Assembly (NCBI GenBank): GCA_013152435.1
Contig: JAADGJ010000079.1
Span: forward strand, 1 to 42,940
Length of the DNA: 42,940 nt
Direction of reading: 5' to 3'
From: Chloroflexota bacterium
Lineage (GTDB): Bacteria > Chloroflexota > Anaerolineae > DUEN01
The notes beneath the pieces are model-generated. The model was not told where the DNA came from and made no database searches. It saw nothing but the letters and a program-made list of their open reading frames with translations. This document shows positions 17,099-25,463 of this stretch, in pieces. The position numbers were made by a program, and so were the translations under genes. How positions within the stretch are numbered: position 1 is the stretch's first letter; every line of letters begins with the position of its first letter.

Positions 17099-17153
17099 CG
17101 TCGCGGTCGCATCGTGCTGGAGCGTGGGGTATGGGAGAGAATCTTATAACCGC

Positions 17154-17370
17154 CAGCTATCAGCTCCACAGTGGGAGGTGTGGAGGGAACCTCTCCTCCA
17201 CGAAAACCCCACTTTTCCGGCCCCTACCTGTCTTTCTCAGGCCTTTCCGCGAGGGGCTGGGGCGAGGCCGGGCAGGTCGAAGGCGGGAGAAGGGCTTTTT
17301 TCCGAAGGGGTTTTGTCCCTTGGGCCTCCCCATAGCAGAAGCAATGACATTTCTCAGGCACACTCTTAGG
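17154..17370 (-). repeat. Dispersed intergenic repeat, copy 2 (about 217 bp)
   Basis: Second copy of the element at 3117-3316, same orientation, also between a minus-strand stop and the next minus-strand start. The hairpin GTGGAGG / CCTCCAC (about 17179-17201) corresponds to the copy 1 stem with different bases. Copy 2 has a 17-base net insertion near GGGGTTTTGTCCCTTGGG. No coding frame is conserved and no flanking target duplication is evident. Confidence 0.85.
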
Positions 17371-17402
17371 ACGCGCTATGGGGGATGTGGCGGAGCGGGG
17401 AA

Positions 17403-18818
17403 CTACGGTTGGGATGGGCTCCAGCGTTGGAGCCCTTTTTGAGCGAGGTGGATCAAGGCCAACGCTGCAAAGGGGAGCAGGACCGCATCGACCGGCAGCC
17501 GATAGCGGATCATAGCCCAGGTGAGGATGTGAAGCGTGGAATAGTATATGGCGAAGATCAGAATCAGGGCCGGGGGAGTGGTCGCGAACTGTACCCATGT
17601 TTTGGGCTCGCGGGATAGACCGTTTCGCCTCAGGCCCAGCCAGAGCCCATAAAGCATGAAGGGGAGGAGGAGGCCAAAGGAGCCAACTCTCCCAATATTG
17701 TGGAGCAGGGTGGTGTCTGGCGCGGGCCAGAACTTGAAGTAATCGCCCACCCGGCTCAGACAGAGCAGCACGTAGCGTCGGGGATCTGCGAGTATAAAGC
17801 CGATGCCCCGACGCATAAGCTCGCGATCGAGTTGCGCCTCATTCAGTCCCCGTCCTCGCAGATCCTCCGGGATGGGAGCCGCAGCGAACTCCTGGAAATG
17901 CGTTCCGTGCATAGGGTGTTGCGCGGAGTACATGGCGTACCCGGCGTTGGAGTTAAGCAGCAGGAATTGCCCGTAGACACGATAATTTCGGATCGTGAAG
18001 GGCAAGATGCATAGGGCCAAGACCAGGGCAGCGATGGCGAGGGTGACAGCGACCGTCCGTAGCCGTTTCATGCGCCATCCCAGCCAGAGTAGCCAGATGA
18101 ATAGCACGGGAACCCAGGGCAAGAAGGACTGGCGCAACAAAGTCGCGATGCCCAGGCTGAGGCCGAGATAGAGACCCTGGCGGGGGGCTCGCAGACGCCC
18201 TTTCTGAACTAGCGTCGCTCGCAGGGCCAGCGTCCGCTCAAGCGACCAGACCACGGCGATCAGGTAGAGGCTCTCGGTCATCAATGTGGCGGCGTAGAGG
18301 ACGAAATAGGCATAGACGGCCGCCAACAGGGCGGTGACGAGGGATAGCGCAGGGGATGCCCCTTCGAATATCCATTTTGCCAGGCGGTATAGCATCCAGG
18401 GGAGCAGCGCTCCTGCCAGCACCGCCTGCGTCAGACGGACAGCCAGAGGGTGGACGCCAAAGACGGAATAGACGGCGGCGATGAAAAGGGAGTAGAGGAA
18501 GGACCAATGAGCCGTGGGGGTGTCCGGAGGAGTGAATGGATACCAACCGCGGTCGAAGCTGAAGCCGTGTCCTGTGATCAGCCGGACCGCCAGGGAGTGA
18601 TACGAGATCTGGTCCTTTAAGAGCGGTGGAACCACCACTTCATTGCCGAGGAGAAATGCCACGAGGACGCGCAAAGATATCGACAGCAGGAGGATGCCGA
18701 TCAACAGAGCGCTCTCGTGCTGATCCACGAGGGCCTGGAGGCGGGGAATCCAGGAGCGCGGGGCATGCCTTGCCCCAGATGGAGGAAGTGAGTCGGGTCG
18801 AGATGGGATAGCGTTCAC
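17403..18818 (-). CDS. GT39/ArnT-like integral membrane glycosyltransferase
   Basis: 471 residues with about a dozen hydrophobic helices, as in the dolichyl-phosphate-mannose mannosyltransferase/ArnT superfamily (PMT_2). The first extracytoplasmic loop has the acidic-residue region expected for catalysis (LLKDQISYHSLAVRL, about 67-81). These enzymes transfer a sugar from a polyprenyl-phosphate donor on the outer face of the membrane. It starts with GTG overlapping the preceding GT4 stop (GTGA), so it is translationally coupled. It ends the glycosyltransferase block, and its 3' end contains a plus-strand terminator-like hairpin. The acceptor is unknown: polysaccharide decoration or protein glycosylation are both possible. 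Confidence 0.82.
   Translation of the reverse strand: MNAIPSRPDSLPPSGARHAPRSWIPRLQALVDQHESALLIGILLLSISLRVLVAFLLGNEVVVPPLLKDQISYHSLAVRLITGHGFSFDRGWYPFTPPDTPTAHWSFLYSLFIAAVYSVFGVHPLAVRLTQAVLAGALLPWMLYRLAKWIFEGASPALSLVTALLAAVYAYFVLYAATLMTESLYLIAVVWSLERTLALRATLVQKGRLRAPRQGLYLGLSLGIATLLRQSFLPWVPVLFIWLLWLGWRMKRLRTVAVTLAIAALVLALCILPFTIRNYRVYGQFLLLNSNAGYAMYSAQHPMHGTHFQEFAAAPIPEDLRGRGLNEAQLDRELMRRGIGFILADPRRYVLLCLSRVGDYFKFWPAPDTTLLHNIGRVGSFGLLLPFMLYGLWLGLRRNGLSREPKTWVQFATTPPALILIFAIYYSTLHILTWAMIRYRLPVDAVLLPFAALALIHLAQKGLQRWSPSQP
17416..17440 (+). terminator. Antisense-oriented intrinsic terminator inside the GT39 3' end
   Basis: GGGCTCCA, loop GCGT, TGGAGCCC, then TTTTT on the plus strand. It lies within the last codons of the minus-strand gene at 17403-18818. 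It would stop plus-strand transcripts from the repeat copy 2 region before they run antisense through the glycosyltransferases. Confidence 0.6.
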
Positions 18819-20053
18819 GATGGGATTGTGTTCATCAAACGATTATAGATACGATCGACCTGCCGATAAACGGATCGCCAGTGGTAATGCTGCTCTACCC
18901 ACTCGCGGCCATTGCGGCGTAGTCTGCGATTGAGCTCCTCATCGGTGATCAGACGCGTCACGGCCGCGGCAAAGGTCTCCGCTTGGTCGGCGATCAGGAT
19001 GTTCTCTTCGGTGCGCACGCGAATCCCCTCAACCCCCACAGTGGTGGAGACGATGGGAATGCCCCATAGCCACGCATCCAGGATCTTCACGCGCATGCCG
19101 CCGCCCGCGTGAACAGGCACGATGAAGACATCGGCTTGGGCTAGGAAGGGGGTCAAATCGGCCACGTAGCCGGTGACCTCGATGCGAGGGTCCGTAGCCA
19201 GGGATTGGACCTCGGGAGGAGGCTTCTTGCCGATGATCACGAGCCTGGCCTCCGGTATCTGTTGGTGGATAAGTGGGAGCACCTCACGGGCGAACCAGAG
19301 CACGCCGTGCACATTTGGAGGCCAGAACATGGTGCCGATGTGTACGATCGTGGGCGCGGAGCCCGGGATGCGTTCAATCAAGGGCACTTGGCGCGGTTCG
19401 ATGCAAATCGGGACGACAGTGAACTTTTGCGCCAGGGCGCTCCGTTGCTCGGGGGGATAAAGGGCGAGCAGGTGCTCTTTGTCCTCTTCCGTCACCGTAA
19501 GCACGGCATCGTACGCCCGGCACATCGCGGCCTCATAGCGGGCGAACGCCTCGGCCTCTCGATGCACGATCACGCGTCGCAGCGCGTTCGTTTCCGTATC
19601 CGCCATACGGCGCGCGAGCAGATAGACCGCGTTATGCTCGTCCAAAAGGGTGCGCGGCGCCCCATTGCGCGCCGCGATCCGCCCATATGCTGCCATGGAT
19701 AGCTGATCAGCGTGAATGATGTCATATGTATCCATCTGCGTCACCTGACGCAGTGTGGCTCTCATCTCCCCGATCTCATCCCGGGCCACGACCATGGGAA
19801 GCCCGGTGAGAAGCCCTTTTACCCCTGCCCGGATGTTACGCCACAGGGAGCGACGCATCAGGACGGTATATACTCTGTGACAGATTCCCTCCAGGTGTTC
19901 AATGGCCTCCCGGCTGTCATCTGGGCGTATAAAGGAGACCAGCGTGACCTGGTGCTGCTCTGCCAGGTAACGTAGCATGTAATAGGCCCGCACTTTGGGG
20001 CCGGCGTTCAGTGGGTATGGCAGCACCTGGGTCAGGAAAAGCACCCTCGCCAT
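18815..20053 (-). CDS. GT4-family glycosyltransferase
   Basis: About 412 residues, GT-B fold. It begins MARVLFLTQVLPYPLNAGPK, the typical first Rossmann strand and Gly loop of GT4 enzymes. The C-terminal domain has PTIVHIGTMFWPPNVHGVLW, a nucleotide-sugar-binding region (EVTGYVADLTPFLAQADVF) and a GGGMRVKILDAWLWGIPIVS loop typical of GT4 enzymes in exopolysaccharide clusters. It should add one sugar from a nucleotide donor to the lipid-linked repeat at the inner membrane face. I prefer the ATG at 20053; a GTG at 20062 overlaps the previous stop. It is coupled to the initiating transferase upstream and to the GT39-like gene downstream. Confidence 0.85.
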   Translation of the reverse strand: MARVLFLTQVLPYPLNAGPKVRAYYMLRYLAEQHQVTLVSFIRPDDSREAIEHLEGICHRVYTVLMRRSLWRNIRAGVKGLLTGLPMVVARDEIGEMRATLRQVTQMDTYDIIHADQLSMAAYGRIAARNGAPRTLLDEHNAVYLLARRMADTETNALRRVIVHREAEAFARYEAAMCRAYDAVLTVTEEDKEHLLALYPPEQRSALAQKFTVVPICIEPRQVPLIERIPGSAPTIVHIGTMFWPPNVHGVLWFAREVLPLIHQQIPEARLVIIGKKPPPEVQSLATDPRIEVTGYVADLTPFLAQADVFIVPVHAGGGMRVKILDAWLWGIPIVSTTVGVEGIRVRTEENILIADQAETFAAAVTRLITDEELNRRLRRNGREWVEQHYHWRSVYRQVDRIYNRLMNTIPS

Positions 20054-20058
20054 GCAGG

Positions 20059-21528
20059 TCACTGCCCCTTGAGCTGGAGCATCACGGGCAACGTCTGAAG
20101 CATGATGAGTATGTCCAGGTACAGGGAGGCATGCTTGACGTAGTACAGGTCGTACTCCAGCTTGATGCGGCTGTCCTCAACGGAGTTCCCATACCGGTAG
20201 CGGATCTGAGCCCAGCCGGTGATGCCCGGCTTGACCGCGTGACGCGCGCGATAGATGGGCAGCTCGCGAGCCAGCCGGCCGACGAAGTGCGGTCGCTCGG
20301 GTCGTGGGCCCACGATGCTCATCTCGCCGCGTAGGACGTTCCAGATCTGCGGCAGTTCGTCCAGCCGTGTCTTGCGCAGCCATCGCCCCACGGGTGTCAC
20401 GCGATCGTCGTCCTCTCCGCTCCACACGGGGCCGGTATCCTGCTCAGCGCTCGGAACCATGGATCGGAACTTGATGAGCACGAAGGGCTTGCCTCCCTGC
20501 CCCACTCGCTGCTGTCGATAAAACAGGGGGCCCGGTGACCAGATCGCGTTGCACACAGCCACGATGGCAGCGACCAAGGCCAGAGTGGGCAACGCTGCCA
20601 GCGCGATGACCAGGTCCATGAATCGTTTGACGGCAAAGTACAATCGTGTTGATGGCCCGTCGAGCGGCCCCAGCAAGATCTGCAAGTCCCGGCGGGCGTA
20701 TTCCACCGGCAGACGGGCCGTGAGTCGTTCGTATATGTCCTCTAGCGTGCGAACCCGTAGGCCGACCTCTCGGCAGTCCAGCAGGGCTTCATACACATGT
20801 GGGGGCAGCTTTTGCGCCCCATCCAGGGCTACGATGATCTCGTTCGCGTCATGCTGGCGGGCCAGCTGCACGAGTTTCTGGACCTCACCCAGGATGGGGA
20901 TCTGGTTATCATCGAGGCCCTGCGGCGTAGATTCCGCCGTGACCAGCCCCACGATCTGGTATCCGGTCCCGCGGAAGGGGTTCGCGTTGTCGGCACGGCT
21001 GGCCTGGTAGAGGGCCGGTATGAGCGCTCGCGCCGATTCCGATGCGCCCAAGATGATGGCGCGTTCTCGGAAGGCCGGCTGGTTGAGCGCCCGGGCGTAG
21101 AAAACGCGCCAGCTCAAGACGGCCCCCATGCTGAGCAACAGGAACCCAAACGCATAGCTGCGGGTGGAAATGGGCGGGGTCAGCCATGGGATAGACAGAT
21201 ACGTAAACCACGTAAGCAGCGTGGTGGTCCCTGCGCTGGCCAGGATCGTGGTCGTGCTGGCCGCGCGCGCCAGATTGTAAATGTCGAGGACCAGTCCGAA
21301 GCCGAACCACAAGCTAGATAGCGTGGCAAACCATTTGATGTGAGCCCATACCACAGGGATGGATAGCGGGAACCCGCTCCAGAGCGTCACCGCGGCGATC
21401 AGTGCCCCGTTGATGAGAAGCAAATCCATGAAGATCAACAGGAGCCTGCGTTCTGCGACGGTTAGCCGTAATCCCAGTTTGATTCGCCACAGCCTCTGGC
21501 GACGGATTGCTGGGGAAACTAATTCCAT
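20059..21528 (-). CDS. Polyprenyl-phosphate sugar phosphotransferase (WbaP/WcaJ type)
   Basis: About 489 residues. The N-terminal half has four to five membrane helices and a CoA-binding-like Rossmann domain (REVGLRVRTLEDIYERLTAR). The C-terminal half is the bacterial sugar transferase domain: KRFMDLVIALAALPTL, SPGPLFYRQQRVGQ, FVLIKFRSM, TRLDELPQIWNVLRGEMSIV, GPRPE and KPGITGWAQI. It moves a sugar phosphate from a UDP-sugar to undecaprenyl phosphate, the first membrane step of exopolysaccharide synthesis. The start at 21528 is fixed by AGGAGGAG about 7 bases upstream, dropping 13 codons of open frame. The donor sugar cannot be read from the sequence. Confidence 0.93.
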   Translation of the reverse strand: MELVSPAIRRQRLWRIKLGLRLTVAERRLLLIFMDLLLINGALIAAVTLWSGFPLSIPVVWAHIKWFATLSSLWFGFGLVLDIYNLARAASTTTILASAGTTTLLTWFTYLSIPWLTPPISTRSYAFGFLLLSMGAVLSWRVFYARALNQPAFRERAIILGASESARALIPALYQASRADNANPFRGTGYQIVGLVTAESTPQGLDDNQIPILGEVQKLVQLARQHDANEIIVALDGAQKLPPHVYEALLDCREVGLRVRTLEDIYERLTARLPVEYARRDLQILLGPLDGPSTRLYFAVKRFMDLVIALAALPTLALVAAIVAVCNAIWSPGPLFYRQQRVGQGGKPFVLIKFRSMVPSAEQDTGPVWSGEDDDRVTPVGRWLRKTRLDELPQIWNVLRGEMSIVGPRPERPHFVGRLARELPIYRARHAVKPGITGWAQIRYRYGNSVEDSRIKLEYDLYYVKHASLYLDILIMLQTLPVMLQLKGQ

Positions 21529-21629
21529 GTTATCGCTCCTCCTACATCTCGCTTCCCCGACCCACACCTGGGAGATGAGCTGATCGCTCTATGTGAGATA
21601 TCATCCTTAATCCTTATATGGACTCTAGC

Positions 21630-22805
21630 TCACGAAGCGTGAGTTCGGTATGCTCCCGGCGCGACCGTGAACGAAGAAGGGGTGTGATGAATATTCGTTG
21701 TAGCCACGAAGTCGTACATCTGGAAGAGCATCCGGGTCTCGACGATCCGGCGCGTGTCGTACCAGGCCCGTCCAGCTTCCCCCATCGCCTTCAGACGATC
21801 GGGGTCTCGCAGCATTTCCTCCAATGACCGGGCCAGCATGGCCGGATGTCTCGGCTCCACGATCTGCCCTGTCACCCTGTCCTCTACGTATTCCGGCAGA
21901 GCCCCCACGCGGGTAACGAGAACGGGCTTGTGGAAATAGTAGGCTGCCGAGATCAAAGCGGACTGAGTGGCGTCCGTGTAAGGGAGCACCACAAGCCCAC
22001 ACCGGCGGAACAGGTCGATTGCCTCCTCATCATCGATGAGACGGTTCCGGACCTCGAGTTGTTCCGGCAATGGCCCGGCCCACAGGTTTGAGATATTCCC
22101 CGGCCCGGCCAGGACGACCTTAGGGCCATTCGGGGAGATATTTTCCATCATCTCGCAGGCGGTGAGTAGATCGTCTATGCCTTTATATCGCTCCAGGCGT
22201 CCGAAGAAGAGAGCCCACGGCTCGTATCTCACCGCGTCGGCCTGATGGGATAAGGCGGTGAGGTGTGTGTGGCTGAGGAAGAGGTGCAAAAGCGGTGTGA
22301 ACGTGATGCGAGACCAGGGCACCCCCCAATCCAGCAGCCGGTTCCGATAACTCCGATTATGTACGAGAACGTGGTCGACGGCCCGGATGGTCAGCCAGTT
22401 CCAGAACTTGAGCAGGAATCCGTAGCGCGCGTAAGAGGTGCCGGAGTGTGGATCTAGATCGTGTAACGTGTGGATCGTAGGGATGTTCTGGTCGGTCAAC
22501 GCGCGGGCCAACAGGGTATTCCACAGATGGGGCCCGGTGAAGTGTACCAGATCTGGGTGGATATGGCGGACCGTGCGATGGACGGCCGTCAATCCACGGC
22601 CATTTAACCCCTCTCGGGAGAGTCCTGTGTTCGTTGTCAGCACAGGCGTGTGAATGATCACCTGAGGGGCATAGCGATCGCGCGGCACGCGCTTTGTGGT
22701 CACGAGGTGGACCTCGTGACCCGCGTCGGCCGCCCGATTGGCCAAATCAGCCGTATATTGGTGCATTCCAAATGTTGGAGATAGCAAGATGTAACAGATG
22801 CGCAT
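21630..22805 (-). CDS. GT4-family glycosyltransferase
   Basis: About 391 residues. It starts MRICYILLSPTFGMHQYTAD, a first GT-B strand with a substrate loop, and continues with HPDLVHFTGPHLWNTLLARA. The C-terminal domain has WALFFGRLERYKGIDDLL (the strand leading to the donor site), VVLAGPGNIS and an SALISAAYYFHKPVLVTRVG loop, followed by LPEYVED. The start at 22805 is chosen over an upstream frame because homology begins there; the ribosome site is weak. Role: adding a sugar to the lipid-linked oligosaccharide. A sigma-70-like promoter lies about 140 bases upstream, so this gene may begin a transcript including 20059-21528 and beyond. Confidence 0.85.
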   Translation of the reverse strand: MRICYILLSPTFGMHQYTADLANRAADAGHEVHLVTTKRVPRDRYAPQVIIHTPVLTTNTGLSREGLNGRGLTAVHRTVRHIHPDLVHFTGPHLWNTLLARALTDQNIPTIHTLHDLDPHSGTSYARYGFLLKFWNWLTIRAVDHVLVHNRSYRNRLLDWGVPWSRITFTPLLHLFLSHTHLTALSHQADAVRYEPWALFFGRLERYKGIDDLLTACEMMENISPNGPKVVLAGPGNISNLWAGPLPEQLEVRNRLIDDEEAIDLFRRCGLVVLPYTDATQSALISAAYYFHKPVLVTRVGALPEYVEDRVTGQIVEPRHPAMLARSLEEMLRDPDRLKAMGEAGRAWYDTRRIVETRMLFQMYDFVATTNIHHTPSSFTVAPGAYRTHAS

Positions 22806-22942
22806 AGTTTCGTCCGTAACGATAGTTTGTGTTCTATCTTTATGGAATCCTGGGGAGAGCAGAGTTCCCTGACACAAATGAACCCCGTGTCATGTTTCGA
22901 CGTCGACGCGATAAAGGCAAGCTATTTTGTGTGGCTGAGTAT

Positions 22943-22971
22943 AAGGTATTGTATTGTGTGCGCTCTGTCAA
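22943..22971 (-). promoter_or_regulatory. Candidate sigma-70 promoter upstream of GT4 gene
   Basis: On the minus strand a perfect TTGACA (22966-22971) is followed after 17 bases by TACCTT (22943-22948), a weak -10 match; AT-rich TATACT lies a little further on. It falls in the longest gap inside the glycosyltransferase block, consistent with an internal promoter. Confidence 0.4.
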
Positions 22972-23038
22972 TGGGTGATGGCTTACGGGTGGCTTACAAT
23001 GCACGGCGCGAGCGAGTGGGCTTTTGGCCGGCAGTGTG

Positions 23039-23959
23039 TCACATGTCGGGGAGTGCTTTCAGTAGAGCCCGGTACGTTTGGGCTCGAGTGGCCAGCTTCG
23101 GGGAGAACGCGGAGCCTATGGTGGCCGCCAACCATCGTGGCCAGTAGGCCAGCCGTAGGAACCACTTGAATCGGCTGGCCCGGCGATCCCCGCCAAATTT
23201 ACGATAGAATTGGATCTTGCTGCGGTATAGCTGGATATACATGGCTTGGGCAATCTGAGAGGAGCTGGCCTCTCCGTGATGAATCACCACTGCTGTCGGC
23301 ACCCACCATAGCTCCCATCCTGCCCGGGCCAGACGGTAGCACAGATCCACTTCCTCCGTGTACATGAAATAGGACTCATCGAGCAACCCAATCTGATTCA
23401 GCGCTTCCCGTCTGAGTAGTAAGCAGGCGCCCTTGATGACCTCGACCCGCCTGGGGGTCGTGTCGTCCCACCGGTGCATGGGATAGGTCGCCCTCGCCCG
23501 AACACGCTCCAGGAATAACAGCCGCCACAGCTCACGGCCGGGGGTTAACATCGGGTGGCAGGAGGGCTGCAGACTCCCATCAGAGTTCAACAGCCGAGCC
23601 CCAGCCGCCCCGGCCCTTGGATGGGACTCCATAAAGGCCACCAGTTCCTCCAGGGCTCCAGGGAGCACTTCCGTGTCGCTGTTCAAGAGGAGGATGTACT
23701 GTCCCTGGCATTGTCGGATGGCCTGGTTATTGGCGCGGGCGAAGCCCACATTCTCCTGGTTCTCGATGAGATGAACCCAGGCGAAGCGTTCTCGGACCAT
23801 CTGAGCGCTGCCGTCGTCTGAGGCATTATCCACCACGAGCACCTCGAAGGCGCTCTCGGGTGGATGGGCAGCTATGGACTCCAGGCACTTCGCCAGCAGA
23901 TCACGAGTGTTCCAGTTGACGATGATGATGGATAGATCTACGGGTGGCATAAGCGGCAT
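23039..23959 (-). CDS. GT2-family glycosyltransferase (rhamnosyltransferase-like)
   Basis: About 306 residues, GT-A fold. Motifs in order: LSIIIVNWNTRD, VLVVDNASDDGS, VGFARANNQAIRQ, LLLNSDTEVLPGALEEL (metal-binding acidic region), KGACLLLRREAL and LDESYFMYTEEVDLCYRLAR, then WWVPTAVVIHHGEAS. This is the usual form of GT2 enzymes annotated as rhamnosyl- or mannosyltransferases in polysaccharide loci; the sugar is not predictable. The start is the ATG at 23959, with a GTG directly before it; the ribosome site is poor. The gene lies 43 bases after the Wzy-like gene. Confidence 0.86.
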   Translation of the reverse strand: MPLMPPVDLSIIIVNWNTRDLLAKCLESIAAHPPESAFEVLVVDNASDDGSAQMVRERFAWVHLIENQENVGFARANNQAIRQCQGQYILLLNSDTEVLPGALEELVAFMESHPRAGAAGARLLNSDGSLQPSCHPMLTPGRELWRLLFLERVRARATYPMHRWDDTTPRRVEVIKGACLLLRREALNQIGLLDESYFMYTEEVDLCYRLARAGWELWWVPTAVVIHHGEASSSQIAQAMYIQLYRSKIQFYRKFGGDRRASRFKWFLRLAYWPRWLAATIGSAFSPKLATRAQTYRALLKALPDM

Positions 23960-24002
23960 CACGAAGGGGGAATAGGCGCGCCTGGCTATACAGAGGCGAG
24001 GG

Positions 24003-25406
24003 TCATATCTTCTGCCCGCGAGATACCATCTGTTCGATCGACACGAGGCCCCCGAGGAACAGCCATACCAGCACGCTGGCCTGAAAGCCTGGGAAGCCGA
24101 TGTTGTATACGAAGGGAAGGATCCAGTCGGCGAACATCATCAAAGTCAGTGCTCCCGCCCAGGCGGCCAGCATCCCGTTCGTGAATCCCTGGATAAACCC
24201 GCTGGTGGCCTGAGAGCGCAGATGTAATGCCAGCCGGATGACCTCGACGGCGAACCAGAGGAACAACCCCAATCCCAGCAGCCCGACGTGTGAGAAGAGG
24301 TCCACGTAGTTGTTGTGGGAGGAGACGTTCGGCTCCAGCCAGTAGGCACCCCCGTATGCCAGCGGCTCCATCCGGGCGTATCGGCGGTACGCGGCGGGGC
24401 CCAGCCCGGTGATCGGATTACGCAAGGTGACCTGGACGACCCGGCTGATCAGGGCCAGGCGAGAGCCCCCACTCTCTTCCCACTCCGCGCTTCCCCCCGC
24501 GAAGTTGTAGATCGCTGGAAAGAAGATGACCAGAAGGATCAGCGCGAGTCCCACCAGGAGCCACCGCCAGCGTGTCCAGCGCAGCCAGGCCAGGACACAG
24601 AGCGCCGCCGTCACCCCCGCCCAGTTGGAGATCGTCTCGCGCTGGAGCTGGAAGGAGTACACCAGCACGGATGCCAGCGTTGCGATCAGGAAGAGCCGCC
24701 ATCCCAGGGAAAGGTTCCGATTGAAGAGGAGCTGTCCGCCAGCCAGAGCGCTCAATAGCATCCAGAAGGGGGCTCGGGTCAGGGCGATCGTGGTGGTCCG
24801 GTGCACAATTCGAGCCCCTTCCGGGATGACCCGCAGAATGGCTAGCATGCCTCCAATGGCCAGGAAGGTGAAGGTCAAGCGTCGCAACGTCGCCTCATCA
24901 CGTACCCAGTTCCCCGTCAGCCAGAAGATCCCGGCTGAGAACGCGAAGAGGGCCCATTGTGCCAACTGCACGATAGTGAAGTGAAAGGAGTAGGGCACTA
25001 GGGGATCCCACAGCGCGACGCCTATTCCTAGCGAGAGCAACCCGGTTGCCAGAAAGAGAGCCAGGGGTTTGGTCGTGCGCGATGGGAACAGATGCAATGT
25101 CCGCTCGCGGATCATCCTGAGCAGCCACACGCCCAGCAGCGCTGGCACCAATAAAACGGTCGGGTTCAGGACCACATCGGTGCCGGTTCCCAGGGCGTAG
25201 CGGGCGAGCAGGGCGCTGGGGATCACGGCGGCGAGGCCGACGACAGGATGCCGCAGCAGGACGAGAGCACCGAGAGCCCCGACGAGTAAGATGAACACGA
25301 AGGGGGAGGGATGCGCGCCGATGTAGAAGGCTCCCAAGAGGGTGAGGAGGGTTCCCCAGATCTTGAGCCGCCGGATAGCGACGGGACGCTCCGCGATCGC
25401 TCTCAC
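24003..25406 (-). CDS. O-antigen ligase / Wzy-type polymerase family membrane protein
   Basis: 467 residues, about 11-12 hydrophobic helices. A large periplasmic-loop segment carries RNPITGLGPAAYRRY and NVSSHNNYVDLFSHVGLLGL, the signature of the Wzy_C/O-antigen ligase family including the conserved His before the last helices. Such proteins either polymerise lipid-linked repeat units (Wzy) or ligate polymer to an acceptor (WaaL type). In this gene set, with a Wzc-like co-polymerase but also an ABC exporter, either is possible. It sits between two GT2 genes with short gaps (43 and 57 bases), so it is probably in the same operon. A true start other than the ATG at 25406 is unlikely. Confidence 0.85.
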   Translation of the reverse strand: MRAIAERPVAIRRLKIWGTLLTLLGAFYIGAHPSPFVFILLVGALGALVLLRHPVVGLAAVIPSALLARYALGTGTDVVLNPTVLLVPALLGVWLLRMIRERTLHLFPSRTTKPLALFLATGLLSLGIGVALWDPLVPYSFHFTIVQLAQWALFAFSAGIFWLTGNWVRDEATLRRLTFTFLAIGGMLAILRVIPEGARIVHRTTTIALTRAPFWMLLSALAGGQLLFNRNLSLGWRLFLIATLASVLVYSFQLQRETISNWAGVTAALCVLAWLRWTRWRWLLVGLALILLVIFFPAIYNFAGGSAEWEESGGSRLALISRVVQVTLRNPITGLGPAAYRRYARMEPLAYGGAYWLEPNVSSHNNYVDLFSHVGLLGLGLFLWFAVEVIRLALHLRSQATSGFIQGFTNGMLAAWAGALTLMMFADWILPFVYNIGFPGFQASVLVWLFLGGLVSIEQMVSRGQKI

Positions 25407-25463
25407 TGTTATCCAATCACCTCTCGAATACTTGTGGGACGTCTGGACGCTTGCTTGCGTGTT

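Larger units (their letters stand above)
16477..17402. other. 926-base intergenic region with repeat and hairpins
   Basis: The largest gene-free stretch. It contains a spaced inverted repeat (16574-16631), a 15-bp hairpin (17064-17098) and dispersed repeat copy 2 (17154-17370). A plus-strand frame of 188 codons (16583-17149) exists but lacks a convincing ribosome site, resembles nothing and runs through the hairpin, so it is not called. Confidence 0.6.

Noticed and set aside
16583-17149. 188-codon plus-strand open frame
   Set aside because: No recognisable domain, no clear ribosome site, Arg/Gly-rich composition typical of chance frames in GC-rich DNA, and it reads through a 15-bp hairpin.
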